A DNA stretch of 64,000 nucleotides from JAOSJT01 sp035362335 (GTDB lineage Bacteria > Bacteroidota > Ignavibacteria > SZUA-365). Positions 1 to 9,682 of the stretch are shown here, piece after piece (position 1 is the first letter of the stretch; each line of letters starts with the position of its first letter). Under the pieces are notes generated by a model. The model was not told the origin of the DNA. It saw only the letters and a program-made list of their open reading frames with translations, and ran no database searches. Made by a program: the position numbers and the translations under genes. The DNA lies in contig DAOSDL010000008.1 of the NCBI GenBank assembly GCA_035362335.1, positions 62,001 through 126,000 of the forward strand, written 5' to 3'.

Positions 1-2662
1 CCTCGACATGATACACGCCCGGCTGCTCCACGGTGAATTGTGGCTGCGTATCGTCCTGCACAAGCACGCCGTCCCGATACCACAGGAAGCGGGCGGCGGG
101 CGTCTGCACCAGCAGGGTGTCGGCGATGCGCGCGATCTCGGGTTTCACCGGACGCGGATGGAAGGTGGCGATGTACTGCTCCGATGTGTGCGTGCAGCCG
201 AATTCATCCGTACCCGTCACGCGCAAGGGCTGCGCCGAGGTCACGGGCACGAGGCGTCCGCCGCGTCGATCGCTCCAGTGGTATTCCGCGAACTCCTCCA
301 CAGCACGCAGCCAAATCGTATCGCCCTCGCAGGCGGCGGGTGGCGTGGCTTCGATGCTCACCGCGCGGACCGGTCGCGCGTGAATGGTAAACACACGCGA
401 CGACAGCGTATCGCCGCGCGCGTTCACGGCGCGCACCTGATACTCGCCCGTGTCCTTCACCACGATACTGCGCGTGCGCGCGCCGGTGCTCCATATATAT
501 GCGGCGAAGCCCTCCTCTGCGTCGAGCGTCATGCTGTCATTCGGACACAGATATCCTGTGTATCCGACACCGGGGATGGCGACGGAATCCCTGCTGTCTA
601 GGCGCGGTATGCGAATCGCGGCAGTTACGAACGAGCTGTTGACAAAGGCACTATCGCCTTTGAGCGAAATCGCCCTCGCGCTGATCGGCACGTCGCGCGT
701 TTCGAGTATATGCGGATGCACCAACTCCCACGAGACGGTGCCGCTCTCTCCCGGAGCAAGCACCGCGGGAGTAAGTGCCTTGCGCTGATCGAATGGCGTC
801 GCGGGAGGAGCGAGCGTCATCTGTCCACCGAGGCCGAGTACCACATCGATGGCACCCGAGGGATGCCCTCCCTCGTTCTTGACGCGCACCGTGAGGGGAA
901 TCGGCATGGGATCGTAGCGACCGTTGACCGAATCCGCCTCCACCCGCGGAGCATCGAGCCATATCTGAAGCAGAGGCAATGCCGATCCCAGATCCACCTC
1001 CGCATTGCAGAACACCGGAGGATGGTTGCTGAACGTGACTTCGATGGGGATTATCGCTTTCGCTTTCACAGGACGACGCAGAGGGCGCACCATCCACGCG
1101 ACTTCGATGGAATCCTGCGGCGGCAGAATCGTGGTGGACGGAAGCTGCTGGTCCACAGTTGGTTGGAGCAAGGTGACGGCATCCGCATAATCGAGCAATC
1201 GCACACCCACGATCTCCGCGGCGGTACTGCCGAAATTCTTCAGCCGGTAACGCAATTCAAACTCTTCCGGTGTGAAGCGCTCGACGGAGGCGTCCCAGGT
1301 CACAACCGGACGACTCACCGTAATACCCCGCACAAAGGGCGCGGATTGCGTGACGTGGATCGTAGCGGCCTGTAATTCGGGAATGAGACATCCTTTTTCC
1401 ATGCGGATATCGAAGAGCGGCAATGTGCAGTCGCTCTCCCCGGTGATCTGGGGCACGACGATGTCGAAGCGCATCAGGGTTTGCGTCCCACGCACGAACA
1501 CGGGCTCGGTCGAGCGCACCTCAATCGTGTCCGGATAGCGGCTGTAACTCCATCGATCCGCCAGTACCGTTCCCGCCAGATCTCCGACACCGAACACCTG
1601 GTAACAATCCAGTGTCCATGATCGGAAGCGCAACGTGAACGGCTGCAGCCACGCACCCTGCGGTGGTGCATGCACGAGCAGCGGCAACTCGGTTACAGTG
1701 TTGCTCAGCAATGAGCTGTTGGGAAAACCGATGGGAAGAGATGTGAACGCCGTGCTGTCGACAGGTGTGCTGTACTGGACCTGCTCGATGGCCGTGCCAC
1801 CGCAGGAGCTGTGCAGCATGACACGCAGATCGCGCCGCGTGCCATCGGGACAGTCCGCATCGAACATCACCCTGCAATACTCCTCGCCCAAGCGCAGTCG
1901 ACGAAACACTTCCATGAACGCCGCGGTCGCATCGGCCCTGTTCGCTACCCGCGTGAAGTACCCGCCGGTCTCCGCCGCGACGAGCGCGAATTCGGTGAAG
2001 GTCGCATCGCCGCCGTACCCGATGATATGAATGGGAACGCGATAGCGCTTGGCCATGGCAATGACTTCATCGGCGTCGCGTGTGGACACCGCGTTGTCGC
2101 TGTCGAAAAACCCCACAACGCCGTGCGAAGCATTCGCGCCACCGTTGATCACCTGCATGATCCCTTCATACAGCGCATCGTATCCCCCGCTGGATCCCGA
2201 GGCAAACAGGGCTTGCAGTGCGGACTCCAATATCGGTCGATTCGAGGTCATCGTCTGCTGCACCGCCGTGTGTTCATTGGCAAATACCACCGCGGCTTCA
2301 TCCGCCGCGCCATCCATATTCCCGATGAAGTTCAACGCCGCCTCCTTGAGTGTGGCGATGCCCTCGCCCCGCATGCTCCCGCTGGCGTCGAGTACCAAGG
2401 CGACGGAAAATGCCTGCGGACCCGGTGGCGGGCACATGACGGTGAAATCGGACAGCTCAATGTCGTTTTCCCAGATGCGAAGTTGCTCCTTTCGCAGATC
2501 CGTTATCGGACTCCCAAGGCAACTTCCCTTGAGAAACATCGTTACTTGCGGCCAACTCACGCTCACGCGTTGGATGTTCAGCTCCACTTGAGCTTGCGTG
2601 ACCGAACATAAAAGAGAAAATAGCAGAATGATTTCCAGTATCTGGCGACGACGATTACGCAT
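1..2662 (-). CDS. Secreted VWA-domain protein with Ig/PKD-like repeats (C-terminus beyond window)
   Basis: The frame stays open from an ATG at 2662 to the left window edge, about 887 codons, so the C-terminus is missing. Residues 1-24 form a signal peptide (basic start, hydrophobic ILLFSLLCS, then TQAQ). A von Willebrand factor A domain follows, with the MIDAS motif DASGS at about residues 92-96, suggesting metal-dependent adhesion or ligand binding at the surface. The visible C-terminal half is beta-rich and includes Ig/PKD-like modules (CPNDSMTL...YIWSTGA; FLWYRDGVLVQ...PGVYHV) typical of T9SS-exported Bacteroidota proteins. A GGAGGAG ribosome site lies just upstream of the chosen start. 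A C-terminal sorting domain would be expected outside the window. The fold assignment is firm; the ligand is unknown. Confidence 0.85.
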   Translation of the reverse strand, partial: MRNRRRQILEIILLFSLLCSVTQAQVELNIQRVSVSWPQVTMFLKGSCLGSPITDLRKEQLRIWENDIELSDFTVMCPPPGPQAFSVALVLDASGSMRGEGIATLKEAALNFIGNMDGAADEAAVVFANEHTAVQQTMTSNRPILESALQALFASGSSGGYDALYEGIMQVINGGANASHGVVGFFDSDNAVSTRDADEVIAMAKRYRVPIHIIGYGGDATFTEFALVAAETGGYFTRVANRADATAAFMEVFRRLRLGEEYCRVMFDADCPDGTRRDLRVMLHSSCGGTAIEQVQYSTPVDSTAFTSLPIGFPNSSLLSNTVTELPLLVHAPPQGAWLQPFTLRFRSWTLDCYQVFGVGDLAGTVLADRWSYSRYPDTIEVRSTEPVFVRGTQTLMRFDIVVPQITGESDCTLPLFDIRMEKGCLIPELQAATIHVTQSAPFVRGITVSRPVVTWDASVERFTPEEFELRYRLKNFGSTAAEIVGVRLLDYADAVTLLQPTVDQQLPSTTILPPQDSIEVAWMVRPLRRPVKAKAIIPIEVTFSNHPPVFCNAEVDLGSALPLLQIWLDAPRVEADSVNGRYDPMPIPLTVRVKNEGGHPSGAIDVVLGLGGQMTLAPPATPFDQRKALTPAVLAPGESGTVSWELVHPHILETRDVPISARAISLKGDSAFVNSSFVTAAIRIPRLDSRDSVAIPGVGYTGYLCPNDSMTLDAEEGFAAYIWSTGARTRSIVVKDTGEYQVRAVNARGDTLSSRVFTIHARPVRAVSIEATPPAACEGDTIWLRAVEEFAEYHWSDRRGGRLVPVTSAQPLRVTGTDEFGCTHTSEQYIATFHPRPVKPEIARIADTLLVQTPAARFLWYRDGVLVQDDTQPQFTVEQPGVYHVE

Positions 2663-2883
2663 GGCTCCTCCGGCTGTCAATCACGTGTAAAAGTTCCGGC
2701 GAATAACTTCCTACTCAAGGCGATGCGGAACATTGCTGTCTCCGCCCAACACTGCGGACGGTTTCCCGTTCCGCTTCATCATCCACACCACACGCGAGCA
2801 CGCGGGTGGGCGGCAATTCTCGCTTCAATCCCCGGCGGCACCATACCTCAGCCGCGCCGTCTCCTTCATCCTTCAGGACACAG

Positions 2884-3384
2884 TCACATCTCGTACAGCG
2901 TGTCGTCGATCTGCGGTGGACGCTTGCGCATCACAGTGGATTTCTTCGCGCGGATGAAATCCATCAAATCGCCGTCTTCGCCCAGGTCGCCCATCTCCTG
3001 TTCCAGCGCGTCGGGATCTTCGCCACGTTCCAGGCGGTGCAGCACACTCTCCATTTTCTCCCCGAACTCCATGCCAGCCGCATCGGAAAATTTCCGCATC
3101 AGCCGCGCGAGCGCACGCGGATCGCTTTCGTCCACCGAACCCATGTCGCCTTCCAGCGCCTGCATCGCATTCATGAGCTGCTGCTCGCTGAACGGCAGAT
3201 CGGGCATTTCGTCCTTGTTGTTTTCACCGCCCGCGCCTTGCTTCAGCACGGCGAAGCGGGACATGCGCCGCTCAAGTGTCACGCCGCAACGCGGACAGTC
3301 CGGACGCGCGTCGGGCTGAATCCGTCGTGAAAGAAAATTGAACAGCGTGTTGCACTGCTCGCAGTAAAACTCATAGATCGGCAT
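2884..3384 (-). CDS. FmdB-family zinc-ribbon protein
   Basis: A 166-residue protein starting MPIYEFYCEQC. The N-terminus is the FmdB/CxxC zinc ribbon, with two cysteine pairs at residues 8/11 and 30/33 (CEQC and CPRC). The rest is acidic and helical (EEF-, ED- and DAL-rich) with no recognisable catalytic motif. The ATG at 3384 was chosen because the ribbon starts there and GGAG sits 8 bases upstream; an in-frame ATG at 3492 would add 36 unconserved residues. FmdB was named from regulators of formamidase and amidase genes, but most members are uncharacterised small zinc proteins. It is the last gene of an apparent PhzF / DUF697-like / FmdB operon on this strand. Confidence 0.85.
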   Translation of the reverse strand: MPIYEFYCEQCNTLFNFLSRRIQPDARPDCPRCGVTLERRMSRFAVLKQGAGGENNKDEMPDLPFSEQQLMNAMQALEGDMGSVDESDPRALARLMRKFSDAAGMEFGEKMESVLHRLERGEDPDALEQEMGDLGEDGDLMDFIRAKKSTVMRKRPPQIDDTLYEM

Positions 3385-3466
3385 GTCAAAACTCCATGTC
3401 GCAAAATCGTGCATTGCGACAACTCGATGCAAGTGGCATCCCGACGAATAATACTCGACCGCGCAT

Positions 3467-4444
3467 CTATGTTTCCTTCTCTTTCGCGCCACGCTTCAGC
3501 AGTTTCGCGGTGGCTGCTTTGCCTTCCTCCAGCCACACGCGAGCCCGCTCGCGAATGAATTCGCCACCGAGTTGCACCCCGGCGATTTCATACAGGAACA
3601 ACGCCTCGCCGATCGCCGAGGTGAACGCGAATGCCACGCCACCTTTGATTGCCATGCCAACGCCCGGTGCCTTGCCGGTGAGATTCGTGGCGGTCATTTC
3701 CGCGGCCTTCGCCAGACCCAGCACAATGCCGAATTCGGGCATGCATTGCAGCGGCTGCACCTTGCGGCCGCACAAGGCCACCAGCTCGAACATCATCTTG
3801 ATTTCATTCACCGTCATCACAAGAAAATCCGACACCGCCTCTGTAGGAACGGAGATAAGTTGCCCCGGATTCGGAATGAGATTCGGCGCGGCTGAGAACA
3901 CCGCCCAGGATGCATTCTGCAGCGCCGTGGCACGGATTTCCATACGCGCATGCTGCGGCCGGAACACGGGAAAGACATAGCTCAACGCGAATCGCTGCTG
4001 AGGGAGATCCTCGAGAATGTCCGCAACCAGATCCTCTCCCGCATCCTCATGCCATACGTAGGCTCGCATCGTTCGTCCATGCAAAAAGCTCCGCCAGCGC
4101 TCCGGGGTCAGGGCGAACATACAGTCGCGCAACGCGGCTTCATGCTCCGCGGGCAATGCGGCGATATCGCCGGCATCCTGCACGACTATCGCATGCACGT
4201 GCCGCGCCATGCGTCGGCGATCCGGCGGAGCAAGTCGCGTGCCGGCGGGAATCCATGCCTCCAATGCTGGATAGCGCAGGGACTCGAGCCACGCGCGCAT
4301 CGCTTCGATATCCGCATGCGTGCCGAGCAGACACACGGTGTAACTGCCGCTGGTCTTGGCATTGAGCTGCTGATAGTTGATATGCTTGAGCTCCTCCCAG
4401 ATTCGGGAGAGCACGCTTTGCCGGATATTGGGTACGAGGCCCAT
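3467..4444 (-). CDS. DUF697/YcjF-like membrane-associated protein
   Basis: A 325-residue protein. The C-terminal half (about residues 180-290) contains amphipathic to hydrophobic helices with a glycine-rich stretch (GKAPGVGMAIKGGVAFAFT) and the pattern EIKMMFELVALCG, which resembles the DUF697 domain that in other proteins often accompanies Era-like GTPases. No GTPase motifs are present. The N-terminal part (LGTHADIEAMRAWLESL) resembles a degenerate GTPase-effector region, but this is a weak impression. The gene starts 3 bp after phzF ends and is followed by the FmdB gene, so the three are probably co-transcribed. Function unknown; the DUF697 assignment is moderate. Confidence 0.6.
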   Translation of the reverse strand: MGLVPNIRQSVLSRIWEELKHINYQQLNAKTSGSYTVCLLGTHADIEAMRAWLESLRYPALEAWIPAGTRLAPPDRRRMARHVHAIVVQDAGDIAALPAEHEAALRDCMFALTPERWRSFLHGRTMRAYVWHEDAGEDLVADILEDLPQQRFALSYVFPVFRPQHARMEIRATALQNASWAVFSAAPNLIPNPGQLISVPTEAVSDFLVMTVNEIKMMFELVALCGRKVQPLQCMPEFGIVLGLAKAAEMTATNLTGKAPGVGMAIKGGVAFAFTSAIGEALFLYEIAGVQLGGEFIRERARVWLEEGKAATAKLLKRGAKEKET

Positions 4445-4447
4445 GTA

Positions 4448-5236
4448 TCATTCCTTCACGAAAATACTGCCACGAAGGTAGAGAGCGCAGCGCCCCGCGA
4501 TAAGCACGCGATCGCCTTGCAGTGTGCAATGCAGCGTTCCACCCCTCCGCGAAAGCTGCTGCGCGAAGAGGTCCTGCTTTCCAAGTCGCGTCGACCAGAA
4601 CGGCGTGAGCAAACAATGGGCCGAACCGGTGACGGGATCCTCGTCGATGCCAACGGCGGGTGCGAAAAATCGTGATACGAAATCCGCCTCTTTGCCCGGC
4701 GCTGTGGCGATCACTCCGCGCAGCGACAACGAGCGCAGCAAACGCATGTCGGGATTGAGCGCGCGCACCTGCTCCTCGTTATCATACACCGCCATCCAAT
4801 CGTCCACCTGATACACTTCGCGGGGAGCGATTCCGAGACCGTCGAGCAATGCCTGGGGTGGATGCTCACAGAGACGCGGCGGTTTGGATGGGAAATCCAA
4901 TTCGTACGTATCCTCAAGCGCACGAACGCGCAGCTCGCCGCTTCGTGTGCTGAACCGTGCTTCTTTCAATCCCCGCTCCTCTTCGGTACACAACACCGCC
5001 GCAGTGGCCAGCGTGGCATGCCCGCAGAGATCGACCTCACAGAGCGGAGTGAACCATCGCAATTCGTAGTTGCCGGACGCTCCGACATAGAAGGCCGTTT
5101 CGCTCAGATTATTTTCCATCGCGATTGCCTGCAGCAAACGGTCCGCAGGCCACGACGGCAAAGGAACCACCGCCGCCGGATTGCCCTTGAACACCGCTCC
5201 GGTGAATGCATCCACTTGATACAGTCGCAACTCCAT
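4448..5236 (-). CDS. PhzF-family isomerase/epimerase-like protein
   Basis: A 262-residue PhzF-fold protein (two diaminopimelate-epimerase-like halves). Family landmarks are present: LYQVDAFT and GNPAAVV at the N-terminus, ENNLSETAFYV with the catalytic-type glutamate, CGHATLATA, and DEDPVTGSAHCLLTPFW near the C-terminus. Length is normal for the family (260-300). PhzF itself isomerises trans-2,3-dihydro-3-hydroxyanthranilate in phenazine biosynthesis, but no other phenazine genes are nearby, so the substrate here is unknown and a phenazine role should not be assumed. It is the first gene of a tight three-gene cluster. Confidence 0.9.
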   Translation of the reverse strand: MELRLYQVDAFTGAVFKGNPAAVVPLPSWPADRLLQAIAMENNLSETAFYVGASGNYELRWFTPLCEVDLCGHATLATAAVLCTEEERGLKEARFSTRSGELRVRALEDTYELDFPSKPPRLCEHPPQALLDGLGIAPREVYQVDDWMAVYDNEEQVRALNPDMRLLRSLSLRGVIATAPGKEADFVSRFFAPAVGIDEDPVTGSAHCLLTPFWSTRLGKQDLFAQQLSRRGGTLHCTLQGDRVLIAGRCALYLRGSIFVKE

Positions 5237-5382
5237 GGCGCTTGCCTCTCGTCAGTAATGTGGTCGTCTCACTGTGGCGCTCCGTGATGTATTCCGGATA
5301 CCGACCGTGTGCAGGCTCTCTTCCGAACAGTCCGGCACACGCGAATCACCACAGTGAGGTGTTTGCGCAAAGATACACACAA

Positions 5383-7485
5383 TCAGCGATGCACCGGCAG
5401 CAGTCGACTGTGCCAGGCGCCACCCGCTCGAATGCGGAGAAGCATCGCCGAGCCTATACCGTCGGGTAATTTCATTGACAGATGATGTGTCCCTGCCGAG
5501 TACAGTTCCCGTCGTTCGTGTAGCAGCACGCGGCCCAGAACATCCACGCATTGCAGTTCCACTGTGCCTGCCCGCGCAAGGCTGATTCGCAACTCCGCGA
5601 CATCTCGCGCCGGCACGGGGTACAATTCACCAAACACAACGTCGTTGCCAGCCGTGGGAAGTGCGGTAACCGGCAGTGTTGTCAGATCCAGAGAGTACAG
5701 ACCGGGCAGACCACAGGACCCGAGATACAACCGCGTGCCCAGCGCACGAAGTTCGGCGCGACAGACACTCGGGGCAACGTAACGCACTTCCGGAAGGCCG
5801 TCGTTCACTTTGGTGAAATAGGAAAAATCCTTCGAGAATCGAATAACGCCATCATCGCGGGTGATGGCGAACACACCCGCGACGGTCGTGGCAATGGCAT
5901 AGGCAGGAGCGCTGTAATACGTTTCCCAGCGCTGTTCCGTCGGTATCCACGCATGCACTCCGTCCTCGGTGGCGCAGAGCAGCGTGTTGGCAAACTCAGC
6001 GAGGCGATAGAACAGGTTATTGGATGATGATCTCCGCAATGACTCCCAACCCACTCCCGCATCGGTGGAGGTGAGCAAGGATCCCTGAGTCGCGGCATAC
6101 AATACGCCGTCAACTTCCAGGAAGTGATAGCATTGCACCGGCTTCACATTCGTGTCAATCGTCCATTGCCTGCCACCGTCCTCCGAGTGGAGCATACCCC
6201 CGCCCTTGCTGCCGGCGATCAGTCGCCCTTGCGCATTGTGCAATGCCTGCACCTCCAGATCTTCGGGAATACCGTCGGAAGCGGTCGACCACGTCGCCCC
6301 CGCGTCCGTCGAGCGGTGCACCGCCCCGCGTCCCGCCACCCACACACTGTCTCCTTCCACCAGCATGCCACCCGTGCCATTGCCGATCGGCGGAAAGCCG
6401 GGCGTCCAGGAGAAGCCCCGATCCGAACTGCGAAACAGCGCGCGTTCCTTGAAACTGAGAGCGAGCATTTCCTGCCGTGTTTCTTCAACCTGCGCGATGC
6501 CAATTGGTAACGCTCCGTCGGATACGAATTCCCACGTGATGCCATCGTCGCCGCTGCGCCAGATACCCATGCCGTCGACGCCGGCGTAGAGCTTGTTGTC
6601 ATACACATACAGTGACGACACTCTGCGCGGGAAGGGTGTCCCCGCCTGAACCTCATCCCATCGGAGCCCATCATCGGTGGAGCGATACAATCCTTGAGTA
6701 GTCGAGGCGAACCAGATCGGACCATTGCAGGCCAGGTCCAGCACTTCGACACGTGGAAACAGGCAGGCGCCCCAATGCTCGCCGAGATCGGTCGAGCGAT
6801 AGAGGACCGGAGCATCCGGTGTACTTGGGTCATACCCCCGCGCGGCAACGAATACGCCATTCTCTCGCCCCAGGAAGCAGCGAATATCCTTCGGAGCGGC
6901 ATGCACAGTGTCGAAGCGCACACCACCCCAGTGCGGCCGGTAGTAAAGACCGGTCGGTCCCGCCGCGTACAAGCGTCCACTATGTGTCAGCTGGATGAAT
7001 TGAAAAACGCGCGCTTCGGGAAACACGACGTTGGGCTCCCAATTCATGCCTCGATCGGTTGAGGAGAACATCGTCGATCCGACGGTGAGATACCATCGCT
7101 CTCCCCATGCGGCCAGCGCTGTAATGGGCGAGACATCCACATCGCTCACCCTCCGCTCGATCCACGTCGCACCCCGGTCATCGGACAGATACACCCTTCC
7201 GAAGCCCCCGACAATAATCCGTCCATCGAATTCCGCCACTGAAAAACCCATGGCCGTCACATCGGGAAGATCCTGCCTTATCCACTGCGAACCCTGAAAA
7301 TATCCGATGAGCAAGTGCGGGCGATACGACGGCACGGCGAGCAAGCCAACGGAGGAGGGAGCGAAATCGAGAATCGTTCCCCCATTCGGTCCGCCATGCT
7401 CCATCCACCGCGGCTGGGAGCTGGCCTGATGAATGCAGGCGGTGAGCAGAAACACACACACTACGTTTGAAACAACTCTCTTCAT
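5383..7485 (-). CDS. Secreted BNR/sortilin-like propeller protein with T9SS type A sorting domain
   Basis: A 700-residue exported protein. It has a signal peptide (MKRVVSNVVCVFLLTACIHQ), then repeated BNR/Asp-box style blades (SDDRGATW, SSTDRGMNW, RSTDLGEHW, RSTDDGLRW, RSGDDGITW, RSSDRGFSW, RSTDAGATW, HSEDGGRQW), as in sialidase- or sortilin-type beta-propellers. The last ~80 residues (GELYPVPARDVAELRI...VDVLGRVLLH...LLRIRAGG) match the T9SS type A C-terminal sorting domain. The ATG at 7485 was chosen over one 18 bp upstream because GGAAGAGGAG lies at the right distance. No sialidase catalytic residues were identified, so this is probably a binding or structural propeller. It is a likely client of the PorU/PorV system encoded further on. 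Confidence 0.87.
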   Translation of the reverse strand: MKRVVSNVVCVFLLTACIHQASSQPRWMEHGGPNGGTILDFAPSSVGLLAVPSYRPHLLIGYFQGSQWIRQDLPDVTAMGFSVAEFDGRIIVGGFGRVYLSDDRGATWIERRVSDVDVSPITALAAWGERWYLTVGSTMFSSTDRGMNWEPNVVFPEARVFQFIQLTHSGRLYAAGPTGLYYRPHWGGVRFDTVHAAPKDIRCFLGRENGVFVAARGYDPSTPDAPVLYRSTDLGEHWGACLFPRVEVLDLACNGPIWFASTTQGLYRSTDDGLRWDEVQAGTPFPRRVSSLYVYDNKLYAGVDGMGIWRSGDDGITWEFVSDGALPIGIAQVEETRQEMLALSFKERALFRSSDRGFSWTPGFPPIGNGTGGMLVEGDSVWVAGRGAVHRSTDAGATWSTASDGIPEDLEVQALHNAQGRLIAGSKGGGMLHSEDGGRQWTIDTNVKPVQCYHFLEVDGVLYAATQGSLLTSTDAGVGWESLRRSSSNNLFYRLAEFANTLLCATEDGVHAWIPTEQRWETYYSAPAYAIATTVAGVFAITRDDGVIRFSKDFSYFTKVNDGLPEVRYVAPSVCRAELRALGTRLYLGSCGLPGLYSLDLTTLPVTALPTAGNDVVFGELYPVPARDVAELRISLARAGTVELQCVDVLGRVLLHERRELYSAGTHHLSMKLPDGIGSAMLLRIRAGGAWHSRLLPVHR

Positions 7486-7565
7486 GCCGCACTCCTCTTC
7501 CAAGATGACCTATGTAGGAGAAATCGTTCTGAACGCACATGCCCTCACCGTTTCCTCGGGGCACG

Positions 7566-9461
7566 CTATTTCAATAAAAGCATTGGTTGCTGGAGCACGT
7601 AGTATCCGGCCTGAAGCCGAAGTATGTACTGCCCACTCGGCAGGTTCCGAGCATCGAAGGTCACACTGTGGCGACCGGGAGTCTGCATGCCATCGTACAA
7701 CACCTGCACCCTGCGACCGAGCATATCGAGCACGTGAAGCTGTATCGGACTCTGCTCGAGAGTTTCGTACACGATAAGCGTGCTGCTGTTGAATGGGTTG
7801 GGATGGTTCGGCGCCAGACGTAAGCGCTGCGAGTCATCCACCATGCGAACGCCTCCCTCTTCGCACAAGGTGAGCGTTACACTGCCATCGCGCGTTTCAA
7901 CATCGATGTTTCCCTCCAGCCATTCGAACGATAGCAAGTAGATTGGAAGGTGACGTCGAACACCGAGTGTCACGAGCGTTCGGAACGAGGTCAGTTCATC
8001 GTCGCCATACGTGTAGCTTCCTTCCAAATCAGCCACAAAACCACCGCAGGAATCGCGACGCAGTACCGCATCGGCCGGGGCGAGCAATCCTTGGTCGAAG
8101 TGCACCCTTGCCCGGAAAGCCAGGTCTACCGCATTCTCGAGTCCCTCCTGGGATTCGAGGAGAATCGGAACCCTCAGAGGCCAGCCCGCACTGCCGTGCA
8201 TGTGGGGAATGTACACCACTGTCTTCCCGGAGTCGACGTTGGAGAGCCATGGATTCGAAACGGTGATGCACCCATGGACATTCTCGACATGCACGTTGTA
8301 CACTCCCGGCCCACGGTAGAGTATCGCCTGCCGATTGCCATCGGGCAAGGCGGCACCATTGAAATACCACTGCCACCATGTCGCCGGGTCGGTCCGCAGC
8401 GAATCCCCATCCCTGTAAATGCGCGGTTTCGGCGGAGAAGGCCAGACCTGGATTGTGCAAAGCGGACTCGTACCGGTACATCCCAGCCCGTCGCTTACCC
8501 GCACGTTGTAGGTGCCGGGTTGCGAGACGACAATCGTCTCCGTTGTGTCGCCAGTACTCCACGAATAGGAGGCGAAACCATGCGTTGCCTGGAGGCGCAC
8601 GCTCCCACCTGCGCAGAAACCGGAATCCGACGGCGTAATGCGTACATGGAGTGTGTCGCACGGCGCTGGCAGGCAATCGAAGGAATGTGGCAAATCGACT
8701 ATCGGCGTCAAATCGGCTGTACCTCGACGGACGCCGTGATTTCCGTATCCGGAGGAATCCGCATAGTTTCCGCAGAAGCGCCAGTAACCGCGTAGACCCT
8801 GTCGATCATCGGACCGTAACGCGGCGTTCATCGCCGAACGAATTTGCTCTTCACTGCGCTCGACATTCCAGTACCTGGCCTCATCCATCACAGCATCGAG
8901 ATACGCGCCAGAAGAATTGTTGAAATACCCGCCCCATGCGAGTCCGGTATGCGCGGAAAAATCCCTCGGCGAGAACGTCGGACTCAGCACGAGGCGACCG
9001 TCGAGATACAGTTTCGCCGATCCGTCCACACCGTTCACTACCAAGGCGATGTGATACCAACGATCCGGGAGAACGCTGCCGTCATCGGTGAAAAAATAGG
9101 AGTCGGGCGGTGTCTGCGCTGTGATGAACGCCAGACGTCGACGAGAGAATTCATACCACAACTGCCAATCGGAGGGACTCCCGGTGGATATATCGCGCGT
9201 CACGATCAATCCTCCCGACCACGCCTTCACCCATACTTCCGCAGTGAATACCGCCAACGCAATCGAAGGATTGTCCGCGATCTCCATCCAGCCATTGGTC
9301 GTTGTGCGCAGTCCTTCGTTTGACGCACCGAGCGGCGCGGCGAGCTGAAGCTGGGCCTCACTCCATCCGCCGAGCAGGTACATGCACAGCATGGCACACA
9401 GCAGACGCCGCGTCCATGCCACGTATGCAAGCCTTCTTCGATCGACCGACGGCTCCATCAT
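7566..9461 (-). CDS. Secreted LamG (concanavalin-like) protein with Ig-like domains and T9SS sorting domain
   Basis: About 631 residues. After an N-terminal basic and hydrophobic export signal (LLCAMLCMYLLGG...EAQ) comes a LamG/concanavalin A-like jelly roll (WMEIADNP, VEGTAEVW-type AVFTAEVWVKAW, WYHIALVVNG, LYLDGRLV, MDEARYWN), then Ig/PKD-like modules (GFASYSWSTGDTTE; WWQWYFNGAALPDG) and a linker. It ends with a T9SS type A sorting domain (LAPNHPNPFNSSTLIVYE, HVLDMLGRRVQ, PSGQYILRLQAG). Three possible starts are adjacent (GTG 9464, ATG 9461, ATG 9458) and none has a strong Shine-Dalgarno; 9461 is a compromise. Probably a surface carbohydrate- or adhesion-related protein; the ligand is unknown. 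Confidence 0.87.
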   Translation of the reverse strand: MMEPSVDRRRLAYVAWTRRLLCAMLCMYLLGGWSEAQLQLAAPLGASNEGLRTTTNGWMEIADNPSIALAVFTAEVWVKAWSGGLIVTRDISTGSPSDWQLWYEFSRRRLAFITAQTPPDSYFFTDDGSVLPDRWYHIALVVNGVDGSAKLYLDGRLVLSPTFSPRDFSAHTGLAWGGYFNNSSGAYLDAVMDEARYWNVERSEEQIRSAMNAALRSDDRQGLRGYWRFCGNYADSSGYGNHGVRRGTADLTPIVDLPHSFDCLPAPCDTLHVRITPSDSGFCAGGSVRLQATHGFASYSWSTGDTTETIVVSQPGTYNVRVSDGLGCTGTSPLCTIQVWPSPPKPRIYRDGDSLRTDPATWWQWYFNGAALPDGNRQAILYRGPGVYNVHVENVHGCITVSNPWLSNVDSGKTVVYIPHMHGSAGWPLRVPILLESQEGLENAVDLAFRARVHFDQGLLAPADAVLRRDSCGGFVADLEGSYTYGDDELTSFRTLVTLGVRRHLPIYLLSFEWLEGNIDVETRDGSVTLTLCEEGGVRMVDDSQRLRLAPNHPNPFNSSTLIVYETLEQSPIQLHVLDMLGRRVQVLYDGMQTPGRHSVTFDARNLPSGQYILRLQAGYYVLQQPMLLLK

Positions 9462-9682
9462 CACACCCCAAGGTCGGAATTACAATTTCCACGACAATAC
9501 GCGGAGTTTACGCTTTTATTCTCCCACAGTCAAGACCAATCGCCGACACATGCTCACACACACGTACTCACTTCATCGCACATACACGATTCGTGGCGAA
9601 GGCGAGGATGTTCTCTCAACCGAGCGGTTTCCATTTTCCCTTTGCATGTACGATGTTGATACCAACAGTACCGGAGATTTCC

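Noticed and set aside
5269..5357. 9-bp inverted repeat TCACTGTGG ... CCACAGTGA with a 71-bp spacer between the BNR and phzF genes
   Set aside because: Too short for its spacing and plausible by chance; no flanking duplication or gene context for an insertion.
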